Below, one piece after another: positions 10,578 through 22,784 of a DNA stretch of 64,000 bases. Under the pieces are notes generated by a model. That model saw only the letters and a program-made list of their open reading frames with translations, ran no database searches and was not told where the DNA came from. The position numbers and the translations under genes were made by a program. Each line of letters starts with the position of its first letter. The stretch's first letter is position 1. The DNA comes from Maylandia zebra (Eukaryota; Chordata; Actinopteri; Cichliformes; Cichlidae). Location of the stretch: the NCBI RefSeq assembly GCF_041146795.1, contig NC_135177.1:24804060-24868059 (forward strand), in the 5' to 3' direction.

Positions 10578-12774
10578 TTATAGGGAAGGGATAAAGATGT
10601 TCAGTGGTGCCATATTCTTTCCATAATCTGTGTCACATGGGTTGTAGAAGGGAAACAGAGGAACCTCCACAGTGCCCATGGAGAAGGTGTAGATTGGTGC
10701 CATGGTAAGGGCATTATAAAAAGTCACCTCCTCCTTTTCACAGTCCAAGAACACGCCAATGCGGACGAGGCAGAGCGACACCTTGATCTTTATCGGGTCT
10801 GGGTCAGTGCAGGCTAGGATAGAGCCGCTCTTCAGTGCCAAGGTCCACAGGCCGTTGGAGGTGCCTGTGGCAGACATCTCCCCTCTTGGGACGTCTTCTC
10901 TTGCCACACCCAGCCTCCACGCCGTCTTGCTCCCAACCTCGACCTCCCAGTAGTGTCGCCCTGTGGTGAAGCCCTCACGGCCCAGCAAGCAGTAGTAATA
11001 GTGAAACTGCCGCGGGTTGGCCTGGAAGTCTTTTGTGTCTTTATCCTCATCGAACCAAACTGAAGTGCAGGACTGGGAGAGAGTCAGATTCGGGTGTGCT
11101 GTTTCAGGGTCAAAGGTCACTGATGTAATATCTAGAAACAGAAACAGATTGAGGACAGTGACTGATGCTGCTTATTCACATGTGTATTGCATCGAATGAA
11201 TGATGCTGTATGGAAATACTTGGGTAGAGGCAGCTTTTCATGTGTTTCCATATTCTGTACTGGATGGGACCGACAAACTGGCCAGAGCGAACCTCTGTGT
11301 CCACCTCCGCTGGGAGAACAAAGCTGACCTGAGATCTGTTAGGACACAGAGGGAAGGACTAAATGGTAGGAGGTCCATCTGTAAGACAGTCTCACAGATG
11401 CTAAACGTCCATACACACAGGATAAATGAGTTAAGAGGCAATGTCAAGATTCAGATTATTTACTAAAGTCACGCTACTGAGAAAACGTACCTTTTAATGA
11501 GATCTTGAATTTCCTACAAGAAAAGAATTCAGCCTTGATTAGTTAAAACAACATAACAGAGCACTTTTCTCATAGAAAGCTTTGTATTTGGACACGGGTC
11601 TGCTGTTTGGGCTTTTGTTTTCTAAATGAGAAACTGCTTTTTAATCAAATCAATCGAATCTAATGTAATACTTATTGATCAAATAAGTGCCAGTAAAGTG
11701 GTGTTGTGTAAGGGTGGCCCTTTGTAAACATGCATGCTCTAACTGTGAAAGTGTTTAAAGAGGATGAACAATTATAGAAAGTTATTTTTACTCTAAGGCG
11801 AGTGTGTCAAAGGAGCAGGGTGGAAAACAGTGGCTCTAGATAAAGCACTGTATTGCTGCTGCTCCTCACCACACACATAAACCCTGCCTATCAACACACC
11901 ACAGCTTTGCAGAGTATAATTAGAGTCAAGTTCATAAAAGCCCAAGTTTAATTAACAATCACATGTCGTGTCTTCTTATTCAGTGACACTCTTCCTCACT
12001 TTGATCAGCTTAGGACTGTCCTCCTCAGTCAGCTTGTTGTTGAGCACTGCGATGGCTTTTTCCAGGTCTCGCCCTTGCCCCGCTATCTTCTTCTCTCTCT
12101 CCTTCAGCTGTTTCAGTTGCTTCTGTCTCTCCCTCCTCAGTCGCTCCAGGTCCCTCCACTCCTCCTCATCCAGGAAGCGGTGGAGGTTCTGAAACTCTGC
12201 TCTGATTTCCCTTTCTAGGTCATCAAACCTGTTCTGAAAGATAAATCAGGGAAAATGGAAAGAAAGAAATTTAGTATGTAGGTCAAACTGAAGGGTTTCT
12301 GTGTTTAACCAATGCTGGCTTCAGCACACTCAATTAGTCTGCAATAAACTGAAATAATTGTGTGTAAAAAGAGATAAAAGATAATGAATAAGGCGGGGAT
12401 GGTACCTCTACTTCCACTGATTCTATGTATGTCTCTCTTTCTGCTTCTCTGCACTCATCTACCTCATGCTTGATTCTTTTAATAGCCTGGATGAGCTTTT
12501 CCTGTAACACACACACACACACACACACACACAAAGGAGACATAACCTTGCAGATAAAATACAAAGAGAACAGGAATCCTACTGCAAACAGTTTAAAAAA
12601 ACAGGAAGCTAAAAATAAAGAACGTTCAAGAGGTAATGTATCTGCTCTCAACTGTTCCAAACACAGCAGCAGGTGGAAACCATAGAACTCGAAGCTTACC
12701 TTTTGACCACAGAGAAGGCTTTTTTGGCAGTTGTTGTTGGTGTCTTTAGCGTGGTTTTGGTACATTCCAGTTTT
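10578..12774 (-). CDS. TRIM/B30.2 family protein without visible RING or B-box
   Basis: Exons on the minus strand: 12700-12774 (75 nt), 12406-12501 (96), 12000-12233 (234), 11491-11513 (23), 11220-11335 (116) and 10578-11131 (stop). The phases join throughout. The 96/234/23/116 series is the classic TRIM exon pattern. The product has a coiled coil (the 96 and 234 exons), EIQDLIKR from the 23-nt exon, a linker with GPIQYRIW, and a full PRY-SPRY domain (VTFDPETAHPNL, HYWEVEV, WRLGVA, IGVFLDCE, PLFPFYNP). From the first in-frame ATG (12763-12765) it would be 362 residues. RING and B-box, normally in one large first exon, are not seen up to ino80e, so ubiquitin-ligase activity is not expected. 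B30.2 domains bind proteins, often in innate immunity. The 5' end is uncertain: the 75-nt exon may follow a further upstream exon. Confidence 0.8.
12509..12533. repeat. (CA)n microsatellite
   Basis: About twelve CA repeats sit beside the acceptor of the 96-nt exon, in the intron of the B30.2 gene. Confidence 0.9.
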
Positions 12775-14700
12775 CTGTGTATAGGACAGAGCAGGAACAA
12801 AAAGACCTCTGTGAAATTGAAATAAGAGCGAAAGACGGCGTTAGAAGGAGAGAAACAAAATTAATGACATACAGCACAAACACATCAATATGGGGAGGGA
12901 GAGCAAAGGAGCGAGAGAGGGAAAACACATATGCCAGTACAACGAGAACAACAGTGAGATACAGTCAGACTATTAGAGCAACGAGGACGTACATCCAAGC
13001 AGAAAATTAACAAGAGGAAACGTATTGACAAGCACAGATCAGCAGCCACAGCCTGACTCGAGAAAATATGGCTCCATTAAAAGTAAGGGAAGAAATGGAG
13101 GGGTGGGAGAGAGGCAGATGACTGGAGCTGCCAGGAGGGCTTGCTGGCTGGCTGGCTGGGTGGTTGGCAGCAGCGATTTATGGCAGCAGACACAGAGGAG
13201 TCTATTTCTGTCTGCCAGTGTCTTTGGAAACAACGAGAGGGGCGGCAAGTCAGTGAGATATTGTGTTTCATATTGGCAGTTGTTTTGCCTGGAAGGGAGA
13301 CAGTGTGTGTTTATTTTTGCAAGGTGGCTCTCTGGTATCTGCCTGATCTGGAAGGTGCATTAAAAGATGCTGTTTCGCTATTGGTGCCCTGCCGGGTTCT
13401 ATATCGACTGCAAGGGGTGGCATCTTGAAATGTGCAGTCAGCGTTTCCCTGCCCTTGGAGAAACACTATCTGCGCCCACTGCTTCTTCTCACTTTCTGTC
13501 TTAAAAAAATAAATAAATAAATAAACCTCCCTCCAGCCTGTCCACTTATCCAAACTTTTTTTTATATATATATATCTCTGTCTCACCCACACCCCATCAA
13601 CTCCCCCACACACACTCAAGGGTCTGGCTGTGGGCTATGTGCACTGAAGCAGCATCTCTGCAAAATGTTCTTCATCTATAATTCATGGTGCTGGGTGCTG
13701 GCCAGTGACTGTGCTGAACTAAGGTTGAGCAGAAAATTCAGTGCACCGCAGCATGCGGCAGGTGGAGGGGACAGGGAGATTTAATAAAATGCAGAGTCTT
13801 GACGCGCATGCATGCTACGTAACTCTTGACTGAGGATAAAAGTAGCTGTAAAGCATTGCTGGCTAGCAAATTTAGATATTTAGAATATAAAAGGATGTTT
13901 CATGAGCTTTGTGATCGATTCCTAATAAATCAGGTCTAGTTTCACAAACTATTGTGTTACAATACTAATACAGATAATGCTTAATACATAGAAAAAAACT
14001 ACTACTAGTAATATATGTCTAATACTTTATACTAAAAGAAATAAAAGACATCTGATGCTTGCATTTGTTCATGTGGAACTTTTCTTTCTCTAAATGTGTA
14101 TTTATAAAAGCTTGAAATCTGCACATATTTGATTTGGTATGGGTTTTACTCTGGATGACCTCCCTAACACAATCCTCCCAGGGATTTGCGTCTCCTCTTC
14201 GTGTTTATTTATACATTTAGAAAAATTTGAGAAGTTCCCACCATGCAGAAAACAAGGGAATAAACACACAAGAGAGCATACTATGTCAAACCCAAGTTTG
14301 GGACATCGGGCACAGAAAATTGCAGGGAGACATATCTAAGGGAGTTCAGCAGAACCCCAGTGCAAAAAGAGAGAGAGATGAGGAGGAACAATATGAGGAA
14401 ATTTGATTTGCAAGAATTCACATTTGGATTACTCCTCGTAGGCCAGAGAGAAAGGTTCAGGCTACGGAAGACTGGGCCAAGGTAAGCCCATATTTTGGTT
14501 TTCTGCCCTACACTGTTCCTTTCAGTGACTACTCCTGCTTTTATAAGTTGCAACCAGAAAGTTGATCCAAGTCTGCATAACAGGTCTTTAAAAATATGCA
14601 CTTAAGAGGCTCAACTTAGTTCCCCAGTGGGGCTGAAGTTTCCACTCCTGCAGATGGAAAATATTTTGTCATGGGCACAAATGTTTGAAGGACCTATGCA
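12775..14700. other. Gene-free spacer between B30.2 gene and ino80e
   Basis: I searched both strands for a RING/B-box exon and saw none. The sequence holds a TAAA tract near 13507-13525 and a TA tract near 13562-13574. Nothing else could be recognised. Confidence 0.4.
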
Positions 14701-14719
14701 ACTTGATTTTAATGGTCAG

Positions 14720-15510
14720 GGAGAGAATAGTTTTAGAGCACTGTGCAAACGTTGTGAGCCATCCCTAACTTCTCTATGTTTTGTGTAAAAACATGCAGAC
14801 ATAAATGAAAATTTGGAAACAAGAATTCTAATAAGCTTGATAATTAATATGCATGTAAAAAGGTATGACCACCTTTATTCTTCAGCACAGCCAGAACTCC
14901 CTGTAATTGAGAAGCCTTTTTGGATTAGTTTCCCTCTTCTTTAAGTTCATTCAGATCTCTTCTTTGGATGTTGCCTGCCTTTTATTCTACTCTTTGTCAA
15001 GATGATCCCACACTGTTTCAATAATGTTGAGGCCTGGTCTCTGGGGAGGCCAATCTCTGACTGATAGTGTTCCATTGTGTGCGTTTTTTTGTTTGTTTGT
15101 TTTTTTGCTTATGCTTTCAATGCGCTGGCAGTATGTTTGAAATCACTGTCATACTAAAAATTAAAGTAGTGTCAATTGAGATGTTTTCTAGATGATATTG
15201 AATGGCTATACTTTTCTGGATTCGTAATTTCCCAGATCCCAAACACCAGTAGTTGAAATGCAGTCCTGAAACATGACACAGCCTCCACTGTGTTTTACAG
15301 ATGGCTGTAGATACTGTTTAGAGTGTCTACAGTCATACCTCTCTCAATTAGAACCAAAAGTTTCAGTTTGGATTCATCACTCTATAAGACCTGTTGCCCT
15401 GTTTACCTTCATTAAAATGTCTTCTTGACAGCTGCCCTTCCACTGATAAGGCTTCAATGAATAGTGAATGGATCAGCTGAAGGTCCAGATGAGGATTATG
15501 CTAAAAAAAG
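14720..15510 (-). mobile_element. Tc1/mariner relic (antisense orientation)
   Basis: The plus strand reads as the complement of a well-known fish Tc1-like transposon. It starts with the end segment AGCACTGTGCAAACGTTGTG, passes GACCACCTTTATTCTTCAGC and the segment about an expected Pro-Asp-Leu-Asn motif (near 15020-15050), and continues to about 15500. Internal deletions and base changes leave no open frame. Confidence 0.75.
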
Positions 15511-15839
15511 TGCTTTGAGTGCTTAAATTCATTCATTCAAGCACTATTTATGTACCAGTCCATTTTAACAAACAAAAACACATTCCTTTGAGAATAGTCA
15601 GCTACAAGGACTGGACTGAAAATGAGCTAAAACAAGGTAAAAGGAAGACTTTAGAGAAGATGCATGTGTGTAGTAAAGGAGGACATGCAGAGGGCTGGTG
15701 TGACAGAGGACGCAGGGAACAGGGTCAGATGGAGACAAGTGATCCGAAGTAGTGACCCATAAAGAGAACAGCTGGATGACGATGAAAAAGAAGAAGGGGA
15801 TTTAAATATAAAATATTGTTGGGATTTTTAAAGTTGGTA

Positions 15840-16246
15840 CTTCCACTCCTGCCCAGGAGGTGGCGGGAAAGCACCGAAATTGTGAATGTCAAACAACTGT
15901 AACAGCAGAAGAAGAAAGACGCACGAATACGACGTCAGATAGGTAAACAATAGCACGTCCCACGGCAGACTCAAGAGAGAGGTGTCATGAGATAAATTAG
16001 CTTTAAATTCACCTGAGTCGTGCTAGCATATTTTGTAATAAGCCTTCGTAAACATTTGAACTGTTCGTGGCGCTCTAGCTATAGGTAGCAGGCTAGATAT
16101 CGGAGCTAGCTGAAGGTACGGAGGCTGGTTCCGCTGGAAACGAAGAATGTGCTTTTACAGACACTACCTGCTATAAAACAATTACAGTTAGTATCCACTG
16201 CTGCTAACAAACTGCAGATTTCATGGTTTAATTATTTGCATTTTAG
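15840..16246 (+). promoter_or_regulatory. Probable ino80e promoter and 5' UTR region
   Basis: This is the segment before the first coding exon, whose acceptor lies at 16245-16246, so a non-coding first exon is required upstream. It includes a CRE-like GACGTCAG at about 15930. No start site or donor could be fixed. Confidence 0.3.
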
Positions 16247-16248
16247 AC

Positions 16249-19200
16249 ATGAACGGCCAAGCGGACGTCGAAGTCGACTACAAGCGGAAATACAAAAATC
16301 TCAAACGGAAATTAAAGTTTCTTGTTTATGTGAGTGTTTTCATTTTAAACCGTCCCGTTTCCTCTGCCGTGCTATAGTTGCGTGTCTGTCTTTGCGCTGA
16401 TTTCGTTTCGCTGGTTTCCTTTTCCAGGAGCAGGAGTGTTTTCAGGAGGAGCTGAGGAGAGCACAGAGGAAACTTCTGAAAGTTTCCAGGGACAAGAGGT
16501 TTGTGAGGATTGTGTCTTCATATAGGTATGCTTTGTGCATCCTAATGGAAATGCAAAAAATAATTTTCTATACATGTTTTCCAGCTTTCTTCTGGACAGA
16601 TTGCTGCAGTATGAGCGAGTAGATGAAGACTCATCAGGTAGACTAGGAACATAAAACCTTTATGAGTAAAAACAAAAGCTGTTGCTTCTGAAGTCCTGTG
16701 GATCAATTTTGTCTTTGTTTTCATCATCAGATTCAGAAGCAACTGTTTCCTCGGAAAACAGTGAAGGGGAAGGACCCAGAGAGAGGGAAAGGGAACGAGA
16801 GGGAGCAAAGAAGTAAGTCGGCTATTTAAGTAAATTAATTACCAGGTAGATCAACCAGAATCATTCACTTTTGAGTAGGTTCATATTTAACCTTTTATTT
16901 CCACCCTCCACAGACGTCTTGTGCAATGCGAAGTTACCTGTTTACTTTGCATTGCACAACACTGTGTGTTATAAGTATTCATAGTAGTTGCATGCTCCAT
17001 GAATCACTCATTTTATAGTTTGAGCCCAATGAATTCTGGTGTTGTCATCTTGGAATAAGCCAGTGTATTCTTTTTTTTAATTCATATTTTTATTAAGGTT
17101 TCAAAAGCAGGCATTCACAATATGTACATCATGTAAGCATTCTTCATACTTAGGTTATCTGCCTTAGATACTGAAATAGTATTTTAATTTACATCCAAGT
17201 CATAAGGGAAGAATACTTACAACGATAGAAGTAATTGAAACCATCACATAATCCTGGAATAAGCCAGTGTATTCAGGGAAGAAAAAATTCAGTGATGGAA
17301 AAATCCTGGGCATTCAGTATATTCCGGTAGTTAGCTGATCTCATTTTCGGACAAATAACACTACCAAACCAACCCTAGACAATCTGAAGCAACTACAGAT
17401 CATAACACTGACCAACAGGTTCCCATCTGAAATCTGATAAATCTGGGATTATATGACCACATGATCTTTTTCCACTGCCCAAGATTCTAATCTTTATGCT
17501 CCCTAAACTGAAGCCTTTTCCCCCAATTAAACACCAAGTAGTTTTCTTAAGGCTATGTGTGGAAATACCCTGTCTTTCAGTATTAAACATAGCCATATTG
17601 TATGATTTGATCTACAGTCATTCAATCATCACCACTTCCAGGTTTAATGATGTATTGAACAGTTCTTAGCCCAATTTTTGTAGTTTCAGAGATCATCCGG
17701 AATGCATGCAGGCCATTAATTTGTCCCTTTTGAAATGTAGCTCCATAAATGAAGCGTGTGAATTACCACAGTAATTGTTGGTGGAAGGCTCTTTCCTATT
17801 CGAGGTGTTAAATCCAGGTGGTGACTGGATTTGGCCAGTCAGTTTATATTCAAGCATTAAATGATATTAAGGTACAGGTTAGAGTAGTGATTTCCCTTTG
17901 TTTAGTGTGAGTCTCTAGCCAACACTAATAAATCATAAAGTGAGTATTTTTACTGTTTTACAGTGGCTGAATGTTGTTTTTCTCCGTTTTCTTAACTGTG
18001 ACTAGCTAGCACAAGAACGGTGTTTTCACAATTCTGTATGAGAAAAAAAAAATTCAGCATAATCTTTCTGTCACCCTGTCTCTGAGGGAGAAGGTGGCTT
18101 GCCCTCCCACTTAGTGACAGGGTGAGAAGTTCAGTCATTTGGGACGTACTAGGAGTAGTAGCAGTGAAATGTTCCATGCATGTTCTACTGGGAGTAGGCC
18201 CCGGGGTAATCCCAGGACACCCTGTTCCACCGAGTGAGCTGGAGGAGGTGGCTGGGGAGAAGGAGGTTTGGCTTCTCTGCTGCCCCAACGTTCCGGCCCC
18301 GAATAATCAGCAGAAAATGGATGGATGGATATGCAATGAAGGCAGTAGGGGGCATTTTAAAGCTAGGTTTATTTGGGCTTACTTTACATGTCCAAGCCAA
18401 GTAAGCCTGTTAGGACAGTTGAGTGAAACATTTGTGCTTTCTAATTGTTAAACAAAACAAAACACATTCATATTTCTTTTTATTTAATCCATGACCTTCT
18501 TTTCAGGCGAAAAAGTAGTCCCGGTGCGTGCCTCCCTTCATCATCATCTCCTCATCTCTCCCTGCTTTCCCGTCCTGGTGTGAACTCCCTGCAGTCATCC
18601 GGCTCTGGGGCCTACCTCAACGCTGTGAGTTTCTTTCCCCTCTTATCTTATTGCAACCAACAACAATAACATTGCCGTCATATTCATCTTCTCATCAAAG
18701 AGCATAATATGTTTTTTTAATTTTGCATTATTTTATTCACAAGTCTGTTCCTTGCTTTTTGTTTTTAGATTTATAATTGCTCCACTGTCTTTTTATTGTT
18801 CATTCTTCTGTGTCTGTTTTGTTTGTTTTTCTGTGTGTCTGTCTTATAAACTGCCCTTTGACTGTGTGCATGCATGTTTGTGTGGTCATTTGACAATGAT
18901 TTGGGGCCTGCGTGTGTGTTGGGCAGATGCCCTTCCCACCAGAGTATTTGGCTCCCCCAGCTGAACGAATGAAGAAAGAGAGAAAAACAAAGACGGCAAA
19001 AAACAAGAAAGAGACTACGGGGAAGGTGAGAGAGGAAGAGGGGAAACAAGATGTTCAGAGATAAAAATAATTATGATCAAACACTTCACGCTTTATTCTC
19101 ACAAACTGTACACAAACCAGCTATTTATATTTGATGGCCCGGCAGGCTGTTTCCAGTATTTTCAGTTTAGATGCATATTTATAACAAAGTAAAAAGCATC

Positions 19201-20747
19201 TAAAATATGTATATTTCATAGTACAGTTTTTCATTTTTATTGCTCTAACAATGGCATTTCAAGACCCTTTTGTTGAGCCCCAAAATGAAAAAATATATGA
19301 GTGCATATACAGTTGTGATAAAAAAGAAAGTGCACCCTCTGTCAATTGTAAGGTTTTACATATCAGGATATAATATTTAAAAAATGATCTGGTGTTAGGA
19401 GGTTTTAAATTGAGCTAAATACAACCTGAGATAAACAACACATGGTCTTTACCAAAAACATAAACTGCAGAAGCAGTTTGTGGAAAAACAAAGTGCGCCC
19501 AGTGACTCAGTAGCTTGTAGACCCACCTTTAGCACCAATAATTGGAAGTAATTTTTTTCTGTGTGACTTTATCAGTCTTCTTCAGTTCATTGACGTTTGT
19601 TGGCATTCATTTATGCACAGCTCTCTTAAGCATTCCAGTCAGGTTGAGGTCTGGACTTTGAGCCATCACACCTTGATTCTTTGCCTTTTTCAGTAATTCT
19701 GTTTTAGAGTTGCTGCTGTGCGTGGGATCTTTGTCCTGTTGCAGAGTTAGCCAACAGATGATGTCACATTTGACTGTAGAATGCTTTGGTGTACACAGGA
19801 GCTTATGCTCCACTCTATGACTGCAAGGTGCCTGAATCCAGCGGCTGCAAAGCAAGCCAAGTCATCGTCCCTGCACCACTGCACCTGACACTTGATATAA
19901 GGTGTTTGTGCTGACAGGCTGTGTTTGGTTGTTTTGTATTTTTTGCCATTTCTCTGAGCATTGTGTGTTAAGACCCACTCCTGTGAGGATTGGCAGCTGT
20001 CTTGAATGTTTGCCCCTTGTGAATAATCCTTCTCACTGGAGAATGATGGGGCAGATTGTTTGGAAATGCCCTTGGGCAGCAACAGTTGCTTCTCTAAGAT
20101 TGCTGATCATTGCTGATGGCTTGTGTTAACACACATCTGAATGCTCCAGATCAGAAAACTGCCAAATCGTCTGCTTTCATAAAGGTGCTCACATTTGCTG
20201 ATTATCAATTAACCAAGTGCATTTGATTAGCAGCATCTGGCTGCTACCTACACTCCTAATGACACACTGTAATATGCAATTGTTACGGTTGTATTTACCT
20301 AATTTTAAGACCCACTAAGAACCAGGTGAATTTATTTATTTTTTATTCTATCCGGATACATAAAAGCTTAGATTTTAAGTAGAGTGTACTGTCTTTTTAC
20401 CATGACTGTTCATGCTTTGTCCTGATTTACTCCGGTCATCTGTGACATTACCATCAATCCCCACTCATCATTCTTTTACACTCCGTCCATCCCTCGCTTT
20501 GTCGTTCCAAACAACAACTTCTTCTTTCTGATCTTCTTAGGTCGTTACTTCAATGGCAGCTAATTACCCATCAGGCCCTGCAGCTCCTCCAACAGCCAGT
20601 GGCCACTTCAGCTGGGTTCCTAGACAGATGTTTAGCGGAGATGCAGCTGAGGAGGAGGGCGAGAGCGACGGAGACAGTGACAGAGGAGACGAAGACAGAG
20701 GAGAGGGAGACGAGGCTGAACTCGTCATTGACATCCCTAATGAGTGA
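16249..20747 (+). CDS. ino80e: INO80 complex subunit E
   Basis: Seven coding exons: 16249-16329, 16428-16498, 16585-16637, 16731-16812, 18507-18624, 18927-19025 and 20541-20747. All phases agree, giving 236 residues (human INO80E is about 244). The N-terminus ([20 protein letters not shown], then [20 protein letters not shown] and LLDRLLQYE) matches the conserved coiled-coil part of INO80E nearly residue for residue. The middle is Ser/Pro- and Lys-rich, and the C-terminus keeps VPRQMFS and an acidic end with ELVIDIP. INO80E is a metazoan-specific subunit of the INO80 chromatin-remodelling complex in the nucleus. The start follows a splice acceptor two bases upstream. Introns 4 and 6 carry LINE and Tc1 debris. 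Confidence 0.95.
17051..17274 (-). mobile_element. Short L1-type retroinsertion with 20-bp target-site duplication
   Basis: The 20-bp direct repeats 17051-17070 and 17255-17274 (TGGAATAAGCCAGTGTATTC) are identical and flank a 184-bp insert. Read on the minus strand, the insert ends in AATAAA and a short poly(A) next to one repeat. This is the hallmark of L1-type target-primed insertion of a 5'-truncated LINE 3' end or another polyadenylated RNA. It lies in ino80e intron 4. Confidence 0.9.
18060..18335 (+). mobile_element. LINE 3' tail ending in (GGAT)n
   Basis: The text matches a common teleost LINE 3' end: GCCCTCCCACTTAGTGACAG, then AGCTGGAGGAGGTGGC, then a GGATGGATGGAT tail. It lies in ino80e intron 4. 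Family (RTE/Rex type) is not certain. Confidence 0.6.
19300..20300 (-). mobile_element. Tc1/mariner transposase relic in ino80e intron 6
   Basis: The minus-strand frame 19747-20082 and its surroundings read as a decayed Tc1 transposase, including [10 protein letters not shown] and a downstream [14 protein letters not shown]-like stretch in another frame. The end near 19309 (CAGTTGTGATAAAAAAGAAA) looks like a Tc1 terminal repeat. The other end is eroded. Stops and frameshifts make it inactive. Confidence 0.8.
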
Positions 20748-21401
20748 GCCTGAGTGTGCGATTAGATTTATTTATAAGTGAGGGAAATGTATGTGGATGT
20801 AAGGTTGAAAAATAGAACAGGGTTCAATGTATTTCTGCATTGAACAAACAAGTCCACACTTTTGAAAGGAGGGTCAAGCTCCCCCTTGTGGACTTAAGCT
20901 TAACTGCAGCAGCGCTGTCCAAACAATATCATCAGTAGTGCGTTTGTGTAAAATTATGTCGGGTTATTGGTCTGTGACAAAAGTGCAGTCTGCAAAGGAT
21001 TAAGAAAGGTCTGGAATCACTGAGCTGGATGGATACTTTACTTTGTACAGCGGTTTCAAACTACCTGCTGATTATTTTTGTCAAAACATCCACACAAACT
21101 GAATACTAGGTGTGTCCTTTGTTTTTTTTATTGCTTAACAGCTGTCTCTGACTTTGTATTGTAGAAGTGCTGCAGTCCTTTTAAAACTGTTCAACTGTGA
21201 CATAAATGTGTGTGCAGCTTTAAGTTTTGTTTACTTGTTACAGTTTTGACATTTCTCATTTGTACTCACAGTTTATTTCATCAAATCGGTCAAAAATTAA
21301 AGTGTTTCTCATGAATGGGTGTGTATAGTTTTTGTACCCATCCAACTGTGTGTCAGATTAAAATAATTTCAGCAGACTAAAAGTTTTTATTTAAACTTCA
21401 C

Positions 21402-21445
<44 letters not shown>

Positions 21446-22784
21446 CACAGATTCCACCGATGCAGCTTTACTTAAACAGAAAGTGTTTATGTGTTTACCA
21501 AAATGCATTTGTAACATATTTTGTAAAGTGAAAGTGTTAAATTGCTCTTATGTTGTGGTTTATTACCCCACCCTGAACTCACACCCTGAAACTCCCATTC
21601 CACAGCTCCACACAGACACTGAAGTAGGCAGTCCTCTTTGTACTGTGTTGCATTTAGCTTTTTTAAATATTTACAACACTAAAATACTGCGTAAACTTCA
21701 TGTCCATGTCACTTACTGTGTATGACTGTCTTTTCTTGCTTGACCTCTTTGCAAAGGAATCCTGATACCGTTGTTGACTGAAGCCCAAGGGTACATTTGG
21801 CTCATGTTGGCCATAACTTTTAAGCAATGTGAAGGGAGCGTGGCGCGACTCCAGCTCTTCATGACTAAAAGGGAGTGCAAGATATTTTTTTCCTTTGACT
21901 CTAGAGCTGTGGTATTGCATGCAGATTTCTGTTTTTGCGACATAATGATTTTGCAAAAAGCACTCAGTGCCAGCGTCATGCCTCAACAGGCACGGTTCTG
22001 ATATTTAGGAGGGCAAATGTGCAAGCCATGAAAGGGAGTGTGTTCAGATTTCAAGAATCGCTGCACTCTGGGAGAGACAATGACCCGTGAAACTGTCGCT
22101 ATCCAGATTTAGCTCTAATAAGGAGTTCATGAACAGACCCTGCTATATTTAGAGTTCACTTTCTCTCATTTATCTGGACTTTTAGGTGTGAAATTCTTCT
22201 TGATTTGGAAGCAGTTCAAAGCAAATATTTGATCTGATAGAGAGTCAGCACTTTAAGGTAAGCGCTTTACCTAACAACAAGAGTTTGTCAATCAAATAAC
22301 CTTGCACAGAGACCATTGTTTAGGCATGCAGACATACAGGTAATTGACAGTCCTGAATAGGTGTGGGCTTTCCTTGTGTACTTAACAGAAATGGGAGTTA
22401 AAGGTGTAACCATAGAGAGTATGAGAGGGAGGGGTGAAGTGGAGGTACAGGCAGAGGGAGAGTCACAGAGGGTGGAACTGACAGAGGGGGGCGAGGCTGT
22501 CAGGAAAAGGGAAATGAAGGAGTAAGCAAGATTGTGCCTGCAAACACAGACTCACTCTCACAGAGTGCAGCTAACATTACCAGCGGACAGACATGGTTGC
22601 AGAGAAACTGGAGGAGGAAACAAGGAGCGAGTGAGGAAAACAACAAGCCATCAGCAGCCAACCTTGGCCACATTATCTTTCTCATCTATATACGGAAATC
22701 ACTGGGTAATTTATAAGCCTCTCACTCTGTGTGTGTGTGTGTGAGTGAGAGGAGGGGGGGGGATCTGCTAAGCTCACCACCATC
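20748..22784. other. ino80e 3' UTR and spacer before the ENDOD1-like gene
   Basis: No gene was seen. It contains a (TG)n microsatellite at 21402-21440 and a purine-rich run near 22420-22500. The last few hundred bases should hold the promoter and 5' UTR of the next gene, but no TATA box was convincing. Confidence 0.4.
21402..21440. repeat. (TG)n microsatellite
   Basis: About nineteen TG repeats lie in the ino80e-ENDOD1-like spacer. Confidence 0.9.

Noticed and set aside
10578-11120. SPRY exon as a single-exon gene starting at 11120
   Set aside because: The codon at 11118-11120 is GTG inside the exon; the reading continues upstream to the acceptor and joins the 116-nt linker exon.
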